From positions 270,358 to 334,357 of the forward strand of contig NZ_GG670121.1 in NCBI RefSeq assembly GCF_000159355.1: a DNA stretch of 64,000 bases, given 5' to 3'. The translations under genes were made by a program, and so were the position numbers. The notes beneath the pieces were generated by a model that was given only the letters and a program-made list of their open reading frames with translations, was not told where the DNA came from and made no database searches. This DNA is from Lactobacillus johnsonii ATCC 33200. GTDB taxonomy: Bacteria > Bacillota > Bacilli > Lactobacillales > Lactobacillaceae. Positions within the stretch are counted from its first letter, which is position 1. Each line of letters opens with the position of its first letter. Below are positions 32,967 through 42,837 of this stretch, piece by piece.

Positions 32967-35018
32967 ATGAATGAAAAAACACGGAAAAATATATCAGCCG
33001 CAGGCTTACTGATTGCTATTGGTATTGTCTACGGAGATATCGGAACAAGTCCGCTATACGTTATGAAATCAATTGTTGCCGGAAACGGCGGAATTGCGAA
33101 CGTAAATCGCGACTTTATTGTAGGTTCTATTTCCTTAGTACTTTGGACAGTTACCCTGTTAACAACTTTGCAAACTGTCTTTATTGCCTTAAAAGCTACT
33201 AACCATGGTGAAGGTGGTATTTTTGCCCTCTATACTTTGGTCCGGAAACGAGCTAAGTGGCTTATTCTTCCTGCTTTAATCGGTGGAGCGGCCATCTTAG
33301 CTGATGGTACTTTAACGCCTGCAGTTACTGTTACGACTGCGATTGAAGGATTAAAAGGAATTGAATTTGGTCATGGTAACGTTCCGGTTTCTACTCAGGG
33401 AACTGTTATTGCGATTACAGTAGTAATTCTTTTGCTTTTGTTCTCAATTCAACGAATGGGAACAAGTATTATTGGTAAGGCTTTTGGTCCAATCATGTTT
33501 ATCTGGTTTACCTTCTTAGGTGTAATTGGATTAATGAATATGATGGGTGACCTTTCAATTTTGCAAGCTCTTAATCCATACTACGCAATTAAACTTTTAT
33601 TCAGTCCATATAACAAGGCTGGAATCTTCATTTTAGGTTCTATCTTCCTTGCTACTACTGGTGCTGAAGCTTTGTACTCAGATGTTGGTCACGTTGGTAA
33701 GGGGAATATTATCGGTTCTTGGCCATATGTCTTTGTTTGTTTGTCACTTAACTACTTCGGTCAAGGTGTTTGGATTTTAAACAACCCTAACTACAATGCG
33801 GGAAATGGTGATTTCAACCCATTCTTCGAAATTATTCCACAAAACATTCGTTTAGCTGCGATTGTTTTAGCAACTATTGCAGCTGTTATCGCTTCACAAG
33901 CTTTGATTACTGGTTCATTTACTTTAGTAGCTGAAGCCAGTGGTTTGAAATTTTTACCAAGAATGAATATTATGTATCCTTCCACTAAAAAGGGACAGAT
34001 TTATATTCCTTCAGTTAACAAAATGATTTGTGCAGCAACTATTGCAATCGTACTTTTCTTCCAAACCTCAGCGCACATGGAAGCAGCTTATGGTTTGTCA
34101 ATTACCATTTCAATGTTAATGACAACAATTCTGCTCTATGAATGGCTGGCAATGAAGGGCGTTCATACTATTTGGAATTGGCTCTTCTTAATTTTCTTTG
34201 GTTTCTTAGATGTAATGTTTATGTTAGCCAGTTTGAGTAAATTCATGCACGGTGGTTACGTTTCACTAGTTATTGCCGGATTCATCGGTATCATTATGTA
34301 CGTTTGGTACTATGGTAATAAAATTAGAGACAAGCGTGAATCACGTAACGCTTATGTCCGTCTTGATGAATATGTTGATATGTTGACGAACTTAAGTCAC
34401 GACGAAGATTATCCTACTTTTGCGACTAACTTAGCCTATATGGCAAAAGTTAAGTACAATAAGTTTATTAAGCGAGAAATTCTCTACTCTATCTTAGATA
34501 AACGTCCTAAGCGAGCACGAGCATATTGGTTTGTAACAGTTAACGTAACCAATGAACCATTCACTGCTGAATATGCTGTTAACACTTACGGTACAAAGAA
34601 TGTTATTAACGTTCAGCTCTTCCTTGGTTTTAAGCAGCAAACTAGCGTGAATGTTTACTTGCGTCAAATTGTTCACGACTTGATTGCAGATGGAACTATT
34701 GAATCTCAACCACAGGAATACACTACTACTCCTGGTAGAGATGTTGGTGACTTCTCATTCGTTATCGTTAACGATGTAATTAGTCCACAAACACAACTTA
34801 GAAGTTATGAAAAATTCTTAGTTGAAGCACGTGTATGGCTTCAAAATCTTTCCTCCAACCCTGCTTCATGGTTTGGCTTAGATTATGCAGATACAGTCAT
34901 TGAACGTGTACCATTGATTCTAGGAAATCAAAGAAGACAACATATTACTCGCATCCCTCCTAAGAAATTTGAAGATATTAAAAAGAAGCTTCAAGCCGAA
35001 GGAGAACTAAAAGAGTAA
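32967..35018 (+). CDS. kup2: Kup-family potassium uptake protein, copy 2
   Basis: A 683-residue paralogue of the gene just upstream, with the same signature GIVYGDIGTSPLYVMK, the same helix pattern and a nearly identical C-terminal stretch (FTAEYA.NTYGTKNVINVQL). It differs most in the extracellular loops and in a longer basic-acidic tail (ITRIPPKKFEDIKKKLQAEG). GGGAG precedes the ATG at 32967. Kup transporters import potassium and are often used at low pH; c-di-AMP inhibits members in some Lactococcus and Lactobacillus relatives. The pair arose by tandem duplication. Confidence 0.95.
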   Translation: MNEKTRKNISAAGLLIAIGIVYGDIGTSPLYVMKSIVAGNGGIANVNRDFIVGSISLVLWTVTLLTTLQTVFIALKATNHGEGGIFALYTLVRKRAKWLILPALIGGAAILADGTLTPAVTVTTAIEGLKGIEFGHGNVPVSTQGTVIAITVVILLLLFSIQRMGTSIIGKAFGPIMFIWFTFLGVIGLMNMMGDLSILQALNPYYAIKLLFSPYNKAGIFILGSIFLATTGAEALYSDVGHVGKGNIIGSWPYVFVCLSLNYFGQGVWILNNPNYNAGNGDFNPFFEIIPQNIRLAAIVLATIAAVIASQALITGSFTLVAEASGLKFLPRMNIMYPSTKKGQIYIPSVNKMICAATIAIVLFFQTSAHMEAAYGLSITISMLMTTILLYEWLAMKGVHTIWNWLFLIFFGFLDVMFMLASLSKFMHGGYVSLVIAGFIGIIMYVWYYGNKIRDKRESRNAYVRLDEYVDMLTNLSHDEDYPTFATNLAYMAKVKYNKFIKREILYSILDKRPKRARAYWFVTVNVTNEPFTAEYAVNTYGTKNVINVQLFLGFKQQTSVNVYLRQIVHDLIADGTIESQPQEYTTTPGRDVGDFSFVIVNDVISPQTQLRSYEKFLVEARVWLQNLSSNPASWFGLDYADTVIERVPLILGNQRRQHITRIPPKKFEDIKKKLQAEGELKE

Positions 35019-35036
35019 CACAAGTTAATAGCTAAC

Positions 35037-35066
35037 AAAAAGGCATCCCTGTCGGGATGCCTTTTT
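35037..35066 (+). terminator. kup2 terminator
   Basis: A perfect 13-bp stem AAAAAGGCATCCC/GGGATGCCTTTTT with a TGTC loop. Confidence 0.9.
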
Positions 35067-35113
35067 AGTGTTCAAATATAAAAATTTTTAAGAGGATTTC
35101 TAACTATGTTTAA

Positions 35114-36772
35114 CTAATTTAATTCCTTAATAATACCTTCCAAGGTCTTCTTAGCTTCTTCTTGAATTGGTTGAGTAGGGTGTTCTTCATCATACTTATT
35201 CAACCAGTCTAACCGATCTTGCATTCTCTTAGCCAAAGTCTTTTGATATTCAGGGTCATCTAAGTGAACTTCATATCCTTCAATTGGCAAGTAAGATACA
35301 CCCTTGAAGTTACCAAATTGCTTCCAGTCACTGTCTTTGATAGTGTCGTTAGCAAGATCTTCAACTAGCTTCTTAGTTACTTCCTTTGGAATATCCTTAC
35401 CCATGAATGCATCAGTATTCAGAATGTAACAAGAAGCTCCACGCTTAGTAAATAATTCCTTAAAGTCTGAGTAGTCACCAGATACTGGGTAAGCACGGAA
35501 TGGATCCGCAAATGGTTCAATTACCAAAGTATTCATATCAAAGCCCTTTGGTAAGTTTTCAGCACTAGTTCTCTTAGTTGCTAAAGTAAGTCCCATGGTA
35601 GTTGCTAGAACTGGATCATCAACCTTTAAGATTGGTGGCAAAGAACCATCCTTCATAATCCAGAATAAGGCAGTGATTGGTGCATTTTCATAGTCAACTC
35701 TATGTGGTGAAGTATAACGTGTCTTAATAACACGACCATTATTATTCCGAAGATCTTCAGTTACAATAACTTTTTTACCATCTTCATCTTGAGTAACTGC
35801 ACAGTTCATAATTGTAGTGTAGTACTTAGTCTCATGGTGTCCTGCTGGATAGTCATGCGTCTTATCAAAGTATGAAGGCTCTAATGCTACTGAAGATCCA
35901 TCTTCACGAGAAATAATGAATGCATCGTCGTGCAAAACAGTGATATCATATTTACCATCATACATTTCATGAGTCAAAGTAGATTTACCTGAACCAGATA
36001 AGCCGTAGAAAGCAAATACTTTATCATCCTTATCCTTAAAGTGGAATGACTTTTCACCACCGTGACAAGCAGTATAACCGTTTCTGTGAGCCATAGCCCA
36101 AGCAAGAGTTAAAGTACCCTTCTTTAATTCACCGAAGTAGCGTAAGCCAAAGACTGCAGCACAGTTATGGGGAGCATCAAAGACACCAAAGCCTTTTGGA
36201 TAGTCTTCATCTTGTGTATTTGGATCAAAGTAGAAGTAAATATCTCCTTCATCATATAATTTCGACTTCTTATAGATCTTTTCAGCTTCTTCATCAAAGA
36301 ATTGGAAGTTCAAGATATAGGAGAGCAAGTTAAAGGCTTGATCTTCTGGCATCATAATATGTGCTTTAACAGTAAAGCTTGGATCTAATCCTACTAAAAC
36401 TGTTGCTTTTAAGAATTTTTGATCATGGCCCTTATAAATATCTTCACGTAAATTTCCTGCTAATGCTTCAGGATCCTCTTTTGGATCATCTACAAAGTGA
36501 CGTGCACTTGCTGTTCTACCCAAGATTTTACCGTGATTATAAACTAATTGCTTTGCACCCTGTGGTAAACCGAGTTCTTTAGTATGTAAAATTGGTAGGT
36601 CAGTTTCGATAACACCAGATTGTTTCTTAGCTAAATTATAAGCTTCAGCAACACTAGTTACTTCGTGTACATTGTTACCATAAAAGGCAGATTCAATAGT
36701 AGAACGAACCCGACTAAATTTTTTGTTAGCTTTTCTTAACTCATCATGAGAATAACGTTCTTGTGTACTCAA
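35114..36772 (-). CDS. pckA: Phosphoenolpyruvate carboxykinase (ATP)
   Basis: A 552-residue enzyme interconverting oxaloacetate plus ATP with phosphoenolpyruvate plus CO2. Recognisable motifs are the P-loop YGLSGSGKST, the metal-binding HDDAFII, RYFGELKKGT and TRYTSPHRVDYENAP near the active site. I place the start at TTG 36772 (MSTQERYSHDEL) because GAGGAGG sits eight bases upstream; the longer frame runs back through the ribosome site and a cre operator, so it is unlikely to be translated. In lactic acid bacteria it may feed carbon between C4 acids and PEP. CcpA control is likely from the operator at 36797. Confidence 0.93.
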   Translation of the reverse strand: MSTQERYSHDELRKANKKFSRVRSTIESAFYGNNVHEVTSVAEAYNLAKKQSGVIETDLPILHTKELGLPQGAKQLVYNHGKILGRTASARHFVDDPKEDPEALAGNLREDIYKGHDQKFLKATVLVGLDPSFTVKAHIMMPEDQAFNLLSYILNFQFFDEEAEKIYKKSKLYDEGDIYFYFDPNTQDEDYPKGFGVFDAPHNCAAVFGLRYFGELKKGTLTLAWAMAHRNGYTACHGGEKSFHFKDKDDKVFAFYGLSGSGKSTLTHEMYDGKYDITVLHDDAFIISREDGSSVALEPSYFDKTHDYPAGHHETKYYTTIMNCAVTQDEDGKKVIVTEDLRNNNGRVIKTRYTSPHRVDYENAPITALFWIMKDGSLPPILKVDDPVLATTMGLTLATKRTSAENLPKGFDMNTLVIEPFADPFRAYPVSGDYSDFKELFTKRGASCYILNTDAFMGKDIPKEVTKKLVEDLANDTIKDSDWKQFGNFKGVSYLPIEGYEVHLDDPEYQKTLAKRMQDRLDWLNKYDEEHPTQPIQEEAKKTLEGIIKELN

Positions 36773-36796
36773 CTTTTTTCCTCCTCTGAAACCATA

Positions 36797-36811
36797 GAAA
36801 GCGGTTTCAAT
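36797..36811 (-). promoter_or_regulatory. Perfect cre operator upstream of pckA
   Basis: On the minus strand TTGAAACCGCTTTCT matches the CcpA consensus WTGNAANCGNWNNCW at every fixed position, 25 bases before the pckA start. This predicts repression by CcpA when preferred sugars are present. Confidence 0.75.
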
Positions 36812-36902
36812 TCTTACAGTTAAATGATAACATAACGAGCTTTCTATAGCCATGTATTAATTGAAAAATAAATTGATATTAATCGTAAATAACCCATACA
36901 AA

Positions 36903-36950
36903 CAAAAAGCAGTTTCCTAATAAATTGAACTTATTAAGGAACTGCTTTTG
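36903..36950 (-). terminator. Terminator of the 36970 membrane-protein gene
   Basis: Arms of about 20 bases (36903-36922 with 36931-36950, one bulge) and a T run on the minus strand. Confidence 0.75.
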
Positions 36951-36969
36951 TATATGAATTAAATATCTT

Positions 36970-38676
36970 TTAATTGTCTTTATTATTTATAAACTTTTTC
37001 CATAGTGAAAATACAATAACTAAAAGCCAAGAAATTAATGAAATTACACTTATCACATAGAACCAGCTCGGCACTGCAAAGTGTAGAATAGCGCGATTTA
37101 ATCCAGCTTTTTGATCAACAATTGGATTTCCAATTACATTTTTAGCGCCGGAGAATTTCTTACTATTCACTGTTAGTTCACTTTGCGTGTAAAGCACAAC
37201 AGGTAAAACTATTTTATTATCTTTATTAGCCTTCCAAGATAATACTAAATCACCATTTTTAGTAACTCGGTGATCAAATTTTTGGTATCGCTCAACAACA
37301 TTAACTTTATATAGATAAGCTGCATTTTGGTCAATCGACTTATCTTTCGTTGGTAAATAGTCTGGTAAATAATGCCACTTCAACATTTCTAGCATCTTGT
37401 CACTGGTTGATTGTTTAGCGACAACTTGAACTTGTGCATCTTTTTGACAAGCAACTGTGAAAATGTAGTTGGTAATTATATTTGGCACAGCTGCTTCTAA
37501 AAGTAAAATTGTTACCAAGCTAATGCCAACTGCTTTTGGCTTAACTCCCTCTTTTAGTAAGTAGTTAACCGTTAAAGCCATCCCTAGTAAAATCAATGGA
37601 TATGCCACAACTGTTAATCTAAATGGAAATTGAAAGTAGGATTTTAAGCTTGGGAAAACTCCTTGAACTAGTCCCCATGGAAAAACAAATGAAGATAAGC
37701 CTAATAAGACCGTACCCCAAATGGTTACAAAAGTATTTAGCTTATCTCGTTTATAGTGCATGACAACATAGATAAATTGCGCAATAATCAATAGGACAAA
37801 AATTGGCAAAATATAAGCAAATGCTGTTCCATATTCGTTGTGCCAAAGCATATGTGGTCGCAATCCGCCACGCGATAAATCAAATTCAGTAGTTGCAGAA
37901 AGGTGATTTGTAGGCATTAAAACTAAAAATGCACCAATTACATTTGCTGATAAGACAACGGTTCCTAAAACTGCCTTAATAAAGGGTATCCAAACTTTTT
38001 TAGAATTATTGTTAATAATTAAAGAGTAGATAAAGAATGGAATTAGTAACAAGACTGCCATTAAGGTACTTAAGACATGGACTTGGATAAGCAGACTCAT
38101 CACAATCATTAACTGAATCCAGTTAATTGGTTGTTTTTTATTGCTAATCATGCGAACGCCGCATAAAACAACTAGCGGCATTAGAGCCTGTCCCCACCCA
38201 TTAAAAGAACTACGATTGATAAAAGCTGGAATCATCCCAATGTTAATATAGATAATTCCCATTACAGTAGCTAAGTGCTTATTAATACCTACCTGCTTTA
38301 GGAGGTAATACATACTGCCAGCACCCAACAAAGAAATTAGATAGGCTAAGATAACTTGATAGTTAAACCAATTACCAGCAATAATAACTAAAATCCCGTT
38401 AAAGTAGGCGAAAAGTGGCCCATAAATGGCATTAATAATTCTTCCGCTCTGCTGAAAAGTAAAATTTGTTTGGAAAATGCTAAAGATTCCACTTTTAAGC
38501 TGCATCCCTGCATCATAAAAGCGACTATAGTGAAATAAGGTATCAGCAGTGTCATCACTAGCTAAGATAGTGTGTGAGATTAGCTGCGGTGAAATGACTA
38601 TGGTTGTAGCCAAGATGATTAATAAATATGGCCAGATGAATTGGAAAAATTTATTAGTTTTTATTTTTTCTAACAT
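36970..38676 (-). CDS. Polytopic GT-C-like membrane protein
   Basis: A 568-residue protein with about 12-13 hydrophobic helices and a short extracellular soluble part near residues 415-530 (TSDKMLEMLKWHYLPDYLP, YKVNVVERYQKFDHRVTKNG). The first loop has the acidic ILASDDTADTLFHYSRF, like the Asp/His loop of GT-C glycosyltransferases that use polyprenyl-phospho-sugars; related proteins are annotated as YfhO-like or 6-pyruvoyl-tetrahydropterin-synthase-related membrane proteins. It could be the transferase using the sugar made by the GT2/GtrA pair at 9.3-10.7 kb. It stands alone. Function is inferred from fold only. Confidence 0.7.
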   Translation of the reverse strand: MLEKIKTNKFFQFIWPYLLIILATTIVISPQLISHTILASDDTADTLFHYSRFYDAGMQLKSGIFSIFQTNFTFQQSGRIINAIYGPLFAYFNGILVIIAGNWFNYQVILAYLISLLGAGSMYYLLKQVGINKHLATVMGIIYINIGMIPAFINRSSFNGWGQALMPLVVLCGVRMISNKKQPINWIQLMIVMSLLIQVHVLSTLMAVLLLIPFFIYSLIINNNSKKVWIPFIKAVLGTVVLSANVIGAFLVLMPTNHLSATTEFDLSRGGLRPHMLWHNEYGTAFAYILPIFVLLIIAQFIYVVMHYKRDKLNTFVTIWGTVLLGLSSFVFPWGLVQGVFPSLKSYFQFPFRLTVVAYPLILLGMALTVNYLLKEGVKPKAVGISLVTILLLEAAVPNIITNYIFTVACQKDAQVQVVAKQSTSDKMLEMLKWHYLPDYLPTKDKSIDQNAAYLYKVNVVERYQKFDHRVTKNGDLVLSWKANKDNKIVLPVVLYTQSELTVNSKKFSGAKNVIGNPIVDQKAGLNRAILHFAVPSWFYVISVISLISWLLVIVFSLWKKFINNKDN

Positions 38677-38818
38677 TTTTAACCTTTTCTAATTAAGAAT
38701 ATTGTCTTAAGTGATAAGAATACCAATTCATAATATTATTAATAATTTCTTTTTGCAAACAATGAAAAAAGAACCAAACAGCTTTCGCCATTTGATTCTA
38801 AAATTAGTTTTTATTTTT

Positions 38819-40768
38819 TTACCAAATCACAACACGTTTTTCTGGATCTAACCACATACCATCCTCTGGCTTAACATCAAATGCCCTGTAGAACTCTTCT
38901 TGGCATTGTGATTGAACGTTAGCTCTTTCAGGACCAGGAGCATGAACATCAACTGAAACTTGTGTCTTAATTGATTCAGGAAGTTGCTTGTTTGCCCAAA
39001 CACGAGCAAAGTTTTCAAATACTTCCTTCATGTTTCCATTTTCACCCTTATTAGCTTCAACAGCAGCAGTCAAACCACCTTGGTCAGCAATATTTTCAGA
39101 AACAATCTGCTTACCATTCAAGGTAACTGGACCATATTCAATACCGTTAAATAAGTCAATTTCGGCTTGAGTACGTTTCTTAAATTCCTCAAAGTCTTCG
39201 TCTGTCCACCAGTTCTTTAAGTTACCAAATTCATCAAATTTAGCACCGTTGTTATCAAAGGCGTGAGAAATTTCGTGTGCAATAACAACACCAATACCAC
39301 CGTAGTTTAAGCTACGAGATTGTTTCAAGTCATAGAATGGCTTTTGCAAAATTGCGGCTGGGAAGGTAATATCATTTCTCTGTGGATCGTAACATGCATT
39401 TACTAAGTTACCAGGCATGAGCCATACAGTTCGATCAACCGGTTGAGTTAATTTTTCAAGATTATACTTAACTGATTCTACAGCAGCTGCACTTTCATTA
39501 GAGTAAAGGCTACCGCCTTCTGCTTCAGGGACAACTTGAAGACGATCATAGATTTCTTCAATCTTTTCTGGATAACCAATCTTCAAAATTAAAGCCCGTA
39601 ACTTAACAATTGCTTTTTTCTTGGTATCTTCAGATAGCCAATCATTTTCAGAGATACGTTTTTCATAAACGTCAATCATCTTATGAATCATATCTTCTAC
39701 GTCAGCCTTAGCTTCAGCGCCAAAGTAAGTTTGACCGTAGTAAACACCAACTACTTCGCTAAACATACCATTAGCTAAACGATAAGCTTGCTTAGTACCA
39801 GAAGATAATTCTGGTTGACCTGATAAAGCTTGACTAAATGGAAAAGCAGCTTCACGGAAGTCTTGAGAAAGATATGCAGCTACACCATTAATAAACTTAA
39901 CAACCATCCAGCCTTTAATTTCATCAAAATTATCTTCGTTGATTAATTCCTCAACATGATCTAAGAATCTTGGTTCAGTGACAATAATTTTCTCAGGCTT
40001 TTGAGCAAATAAATTACTTAAGAAGTTGTCAATCTTAAAGCTATCAAACTTATCTTCAAATTCAGATAAAGGCATTGGATTGTACATTGCTGGGTAATCT
40101 GCCCATTCTTCAGTTGACTTAAGAACCTTAGAAAGTTTCTTATCAAACTTCTTAGCATCTTCTACATACTTCTTAGCATCTTCTTCACTTACACCAGCCA
40201 TCTTAAGTAAGTTTTCAGATTGATCTTGTAATACTTTCAATAAATCAGCTGCTGCAGGATTGTCATAAGTAGTAGTATCAGGCAAGAATAAACCAGGTCC
40301 GCCAAAGTACACAACATGAACTTTAGTATCCTTCATGTCAGCATCAACTGACACACTGATTGGTAAGTCAAAAGCATTCTTGTAAAAATCAGCTGCTCTT
40401 AAGTTAAGGTCAGTTAAATTACGTAAACTAGTGATTTCTTCAAGGTCAGCTTTAATTGGCTTTGCCCCATCTTCATTTCTCTTATCAAAGTTATTAGCAA
40501 TTTTGTAAAGTTCAACTGCTTTTTCAAAATTAGGAACATTTGGCAATTTCTTTTTACCATCTGCAAAATCCGCAAAATCTTGCATTAAGCTCTTTTCAAT
40601 GTTCAAATCAATGCCATCAAAAGAACTAATTCTTGAACGGTCTGAAGGAATTTTTGCTTTTTCAATCCATTCAGAGTTCACTGCTAAGTAAAGATTATCT
40701 TGTGGTCTTGCATTAAGATCGGGCTTAGTAATATCACCAGCACCGCCACGTACATTGAGTAATGCCAT
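38819..40768 (-). CDS. pepO: PepO-type M13 neutral endopeptidase
   Basis: A 649-residue zinc endopeptidase of the neprilysin family. The zinc motif HEISH (VIAHEISHAFDNNGAKFD) and the third ligand motif SENIADQGGL are present, as is the late block VHAPGPERANVQ. The protein has no signal peptide or N-terminal anchor, as usual for PepO of lactic acid bacteria, which degrades imported oligopeptides in the cytosol. AGGAGG precedes the ATG (MALLNVRGGAG). It is monocistronic between unrelated units. Confidence 0.95.
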   Translation of the reverse strand: MALLNVRGGAGDITKPDLNARPQDNLYLAVNSEWIEKAKIPSDRSRISSFDGIDLNIEKSLMQDFADFADGKKKLPNVPNFEKAVELYKIANNFDKRNEDGAKPIKADLEEITSLRNLTDLNLRAADFYKNAFDLPISVSVDADMKDTKVHVVYFGGPGLFLPDTTTYDNPAAADLLKVLQDQSENLLKMAGVSEEDAKKYVEDAKKFDKKLSKVLKSTEEWADYPAMYNPMPLSEFEDKFDSFKIDNFLSNLFAQKPEKIIVTEPRFLDHVEELINEDNFDEIKGWMVVKFINGVAAYLSQDFREAAFPFSQALSGQPELSSGTKQAYRLANGMFSEVVGVYYGQTYFGAEAKADVEDMIHKMIDVYEKRISENDWLSEDTKKKAIVKLRALILKIGYPEKIEEIYDRLQVVPEAEGGSLYSNESAAAVESVKYNLEKLTQPVDRTVWLMPGNLVNACYDPQRNDITFPAAILQKPFYDLKQSRSLNYGGIGVVIAHEISHAFDNNGAKFDEFGNLKNWWTDEDFEEFKKRTQAEIDLFNGIEYGPVTLNGKQIVSENIADQGGLTAAVEANKGENGNMKEVFENFARVWANKQLPESIKTQVSVDVHAPGPERANVQSQCQEEFYRAFDVKPEDGMWLDPEKRVVIW

Positions 40769-40849
40769 TAATAAAATTCCTCCTTGTAATTCATAAGTAG
40801 TTATATAAATGATATCATTATTAAAATTATTAGTCTATGATTAAACATA

Positions 40850-40881
40850 AAATAAAACTACTATTTCTGGCAGTTTTATTT
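40850..40881 (-). terminator. Terminator of the fruK-PTS operon
   Basis: A 10-bp stem AAATAAAACT/AGTTTTATTT with a 12-base loop. It directly abuts the PTS stop, with A/T runs. Confidence 0.6.
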
Positions 40882-40882
40882 T

Positions 40883-42820
40883 TTAGTTGTTAGTAAATAA
40901 ATTTTTAATTTCTTCTGGTGTCTGAGCTTTTTTTAGTTTTTCAATGAAATCTTGATGTGTTAACAATTTAGCCGTATTAGACAAATATTGTAAATGCTTC
41001 TTACTATCCTTTTCAGGAACCAAAAATGAAATTACAGTATCAATCTTTTGTCCATCTAAAGAATCCCACTCAATCGGGTTCTTTAGCTTTAAAATTAACA
41101 TAGATGACTGTTTAATAGCTGCAGATTGTGCATGCGGGATAGCAAAGCCATCTGTCATTCCAGTAGAATTTTCTTTTTCACGAACTAAATACTTGTCATA
41201 GACAGCCTGACTACTAGTAGCCAAACCATTTTTCACTGCTAAATTAGCTAAGTATTTTAAAGCTGAGTCTTTATTTGATACATCAACATTTACTTCAATA
41301 TTTTGCGTTTCCAAAATATCATTTGGATTATAGTCTGTAACAGCCTTATCTTTTTCTACAGTTTTAGGCTTTTCGATATTTTCTTCTTTACCAAATACAT
41401 CTAGATCATGGCCATCTTCAAATTCTGGCTCTCTTTTTGCAAATCTACCAGCAATCAAAGCTAATAAGATTCCTGAAATGAATGAACCAATTACGATCCA
41501 TAATACCCATAAAAATGGTTTGTTAACTAATGGCAAAATAATAAATCCACCATGAGGGGCTGGAACTTGAATTTTAGAGATATAAGTCAAAGCTGCCGCA
41601 ATTGATGATCCAACCATAAATGCAGGAATATTCCATAAAGGATGCTTTGCAGCAAATGGAATAGCACCCTCCGTAATATGGGTTGATCCTAGTAGAAAAT
41701 TAACATAACCAGCTGTACGTTCATTCTTGGAATATGCCTTCTTATTTAATAAAACTGCAAAGCCAGTTGCTAAAGGTGGAGCAATACATGCAGCAGATAC
41801 ACCGGCCATAAAGTAGTAGTTACCTTGTGCTAGTAAGGCTGTACCTGTTACATAAGCAGCCTTATTAATTGGTCCACCAAAGTCAGATGCACACATTACA
41901 CCAATAATAATACCTAGAAGAATCGGACTAGAATTTTCAAATCCCTTTAACCAGGACATCATACCCGTATTAATTGCTTTAATTGGTCCATTTAACCAAA
42001 ACATAATTGCACCAGTAATGAATACACCTAAAACTGGAAGTAAAAAAATTGACTTTAGTCCTCTAAATTCTTTATCAGGAAGTGGTTTTAACAATCTCTG
42101 AAGTAAGAGAACTACAATTGCTGCTAGATAACCACCAATAATAGCTCCTAAGAAACCACCGCCGCCAACACTTGTAATCATCCCAGCCGCAAAACCAACG
42201 ACTAGGCCTGATCTTTTAGCTAACGCTTCAGCAATAAAAGCACCTAAAACTGGGACCATCAAGCCCATTGTTGTACTACCAATTGTATTTAACATATAAG
42301 CAAATTGATTATACTGACTGCTCTTAGGATCAGCAGAATAAATTCCCCAGAAAAATGAGACAGCAATTAGCACACCACCTGCTACAACAAAAGGTAACAT
42401 GTGGGAAACACCATTCATTAAAGATGTGTAAATTTTAGTTCCTAAATTTTCAGCGCTATTTCCAGCTGTAGAAGATTTTTTAGCTGATTGTCCAGGTTTG
42501 TAAATAGGTGTATCGGGATTTAGTGCTTCCTTAATTAGTGTCTCTGGTTCTTTTATTCCTTTGGCAACGGGTACAATTACCACTCTTTTACCAGCAAAAC
42601 GGTCTGGATCAACATCTACATCTGAAGCAATCACTACGCCCTTAGCATTATTTATTTCTTCTGGTGAAAGTTCATGCTCAACACCAGTTTGACCATGGGT
42701 TTCAATTTTAATTGAATACCCTAATTTTTCAGCAGCTTTCTCTAATGCTTCTTCAGCCATAAAAGTATGTGCTACACCAGTTGCACACCCAGTTGCTCCG
42801 ACTAAATCATATTGAGTCAT
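40883..42820 (-). CDS. fruA: Fructose-type PTS transporter, domains IIB-IIC-IIA
   Basis: A 645-residue fusion. The N-terminal EIIB has the phosphocysteine loop VGATGCATGVAHTFMAEE; EIIC has about eight to ten helices from residue 130 to 460 (AFIAEALAKRSGLVVGFAAG); and the C-terminal EIIA (about 500-645) has the phosphohistidine in GFAIPHAQS. This B-C-A order is common in Gram-positive fructose permeases, which deliver fructose-1-phosphate. I prefer the start MTQYDLVGATG (42820), where GAAGGG has proper spacing; an ATG three codons earlier abuts that site. It lies 17 bases after fruK in the same transcript. Mannitol- or tagatose-type specificity is less likely but not excluded. Confidence 0.92.
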   Translation of the reverse strand: MTQYDLVGATGCATGVAHTFMAEEALEKAAEKLGYSIKIETHGQTGVEHELSPEEINNAKGVVIASDVDVDPDRFAGKRVVIVPVAKGIKEPETLIKEALNPDTPIYKPGQSAKKSSTAGNSAENLGTKIYTSLMNGVSHMLPFVVAGGVLIAVSFFWGIYSADPKSSQYNQFAYMLNTIGSTTMGLMVPVLGAFIAEALAKRSGLVVGFAAGMITSVGGGGFLGAIIGGYLAAIVVLLLQRLLKPLPDKEFRGLKSIFLLPVLGVFITGAIMFWLNGPIKAINTGMMSWLKGFENSSPILLGIIIGVMCASDFGGPINKAAYVTGTALLAQGNYYFMAGVSAACIAPPLATGFAVLLNKKAYSKNERTAGYVNFLLGSTHITEGAIPFAAKHPLWNIPAFMVGSSIAAALTYISKIQVPAPHGGFIILPLVNKPFLWVLWIVIGSFISGILLALIAGRFAKREPEFEDGHDLDVFGKEENIEKPKTVEKDKAVTDYNPNDILETQNIEVNVDVSNKDSALKYLANLAVKNGLATSSQAVYDKYLVREKENSTGMTDGFAIPHAQSAAIKQSSMLILKLKNPIEWDSLDGQKIDTVISFLVPEKDSKKHLQYLSNTAKLLTHQDFIEKLKKAQTPEEIKNLFTNN

Positions 42821-42837
42821 CTTTTTCATCCCTTCTA

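Noticed and set aside
31500-34800. Kup duplication as a mobile composite element
   Set aside because: No insertion sequence, inverted repeat or target duplication flanks either copy; simple tandem duplication is enough.
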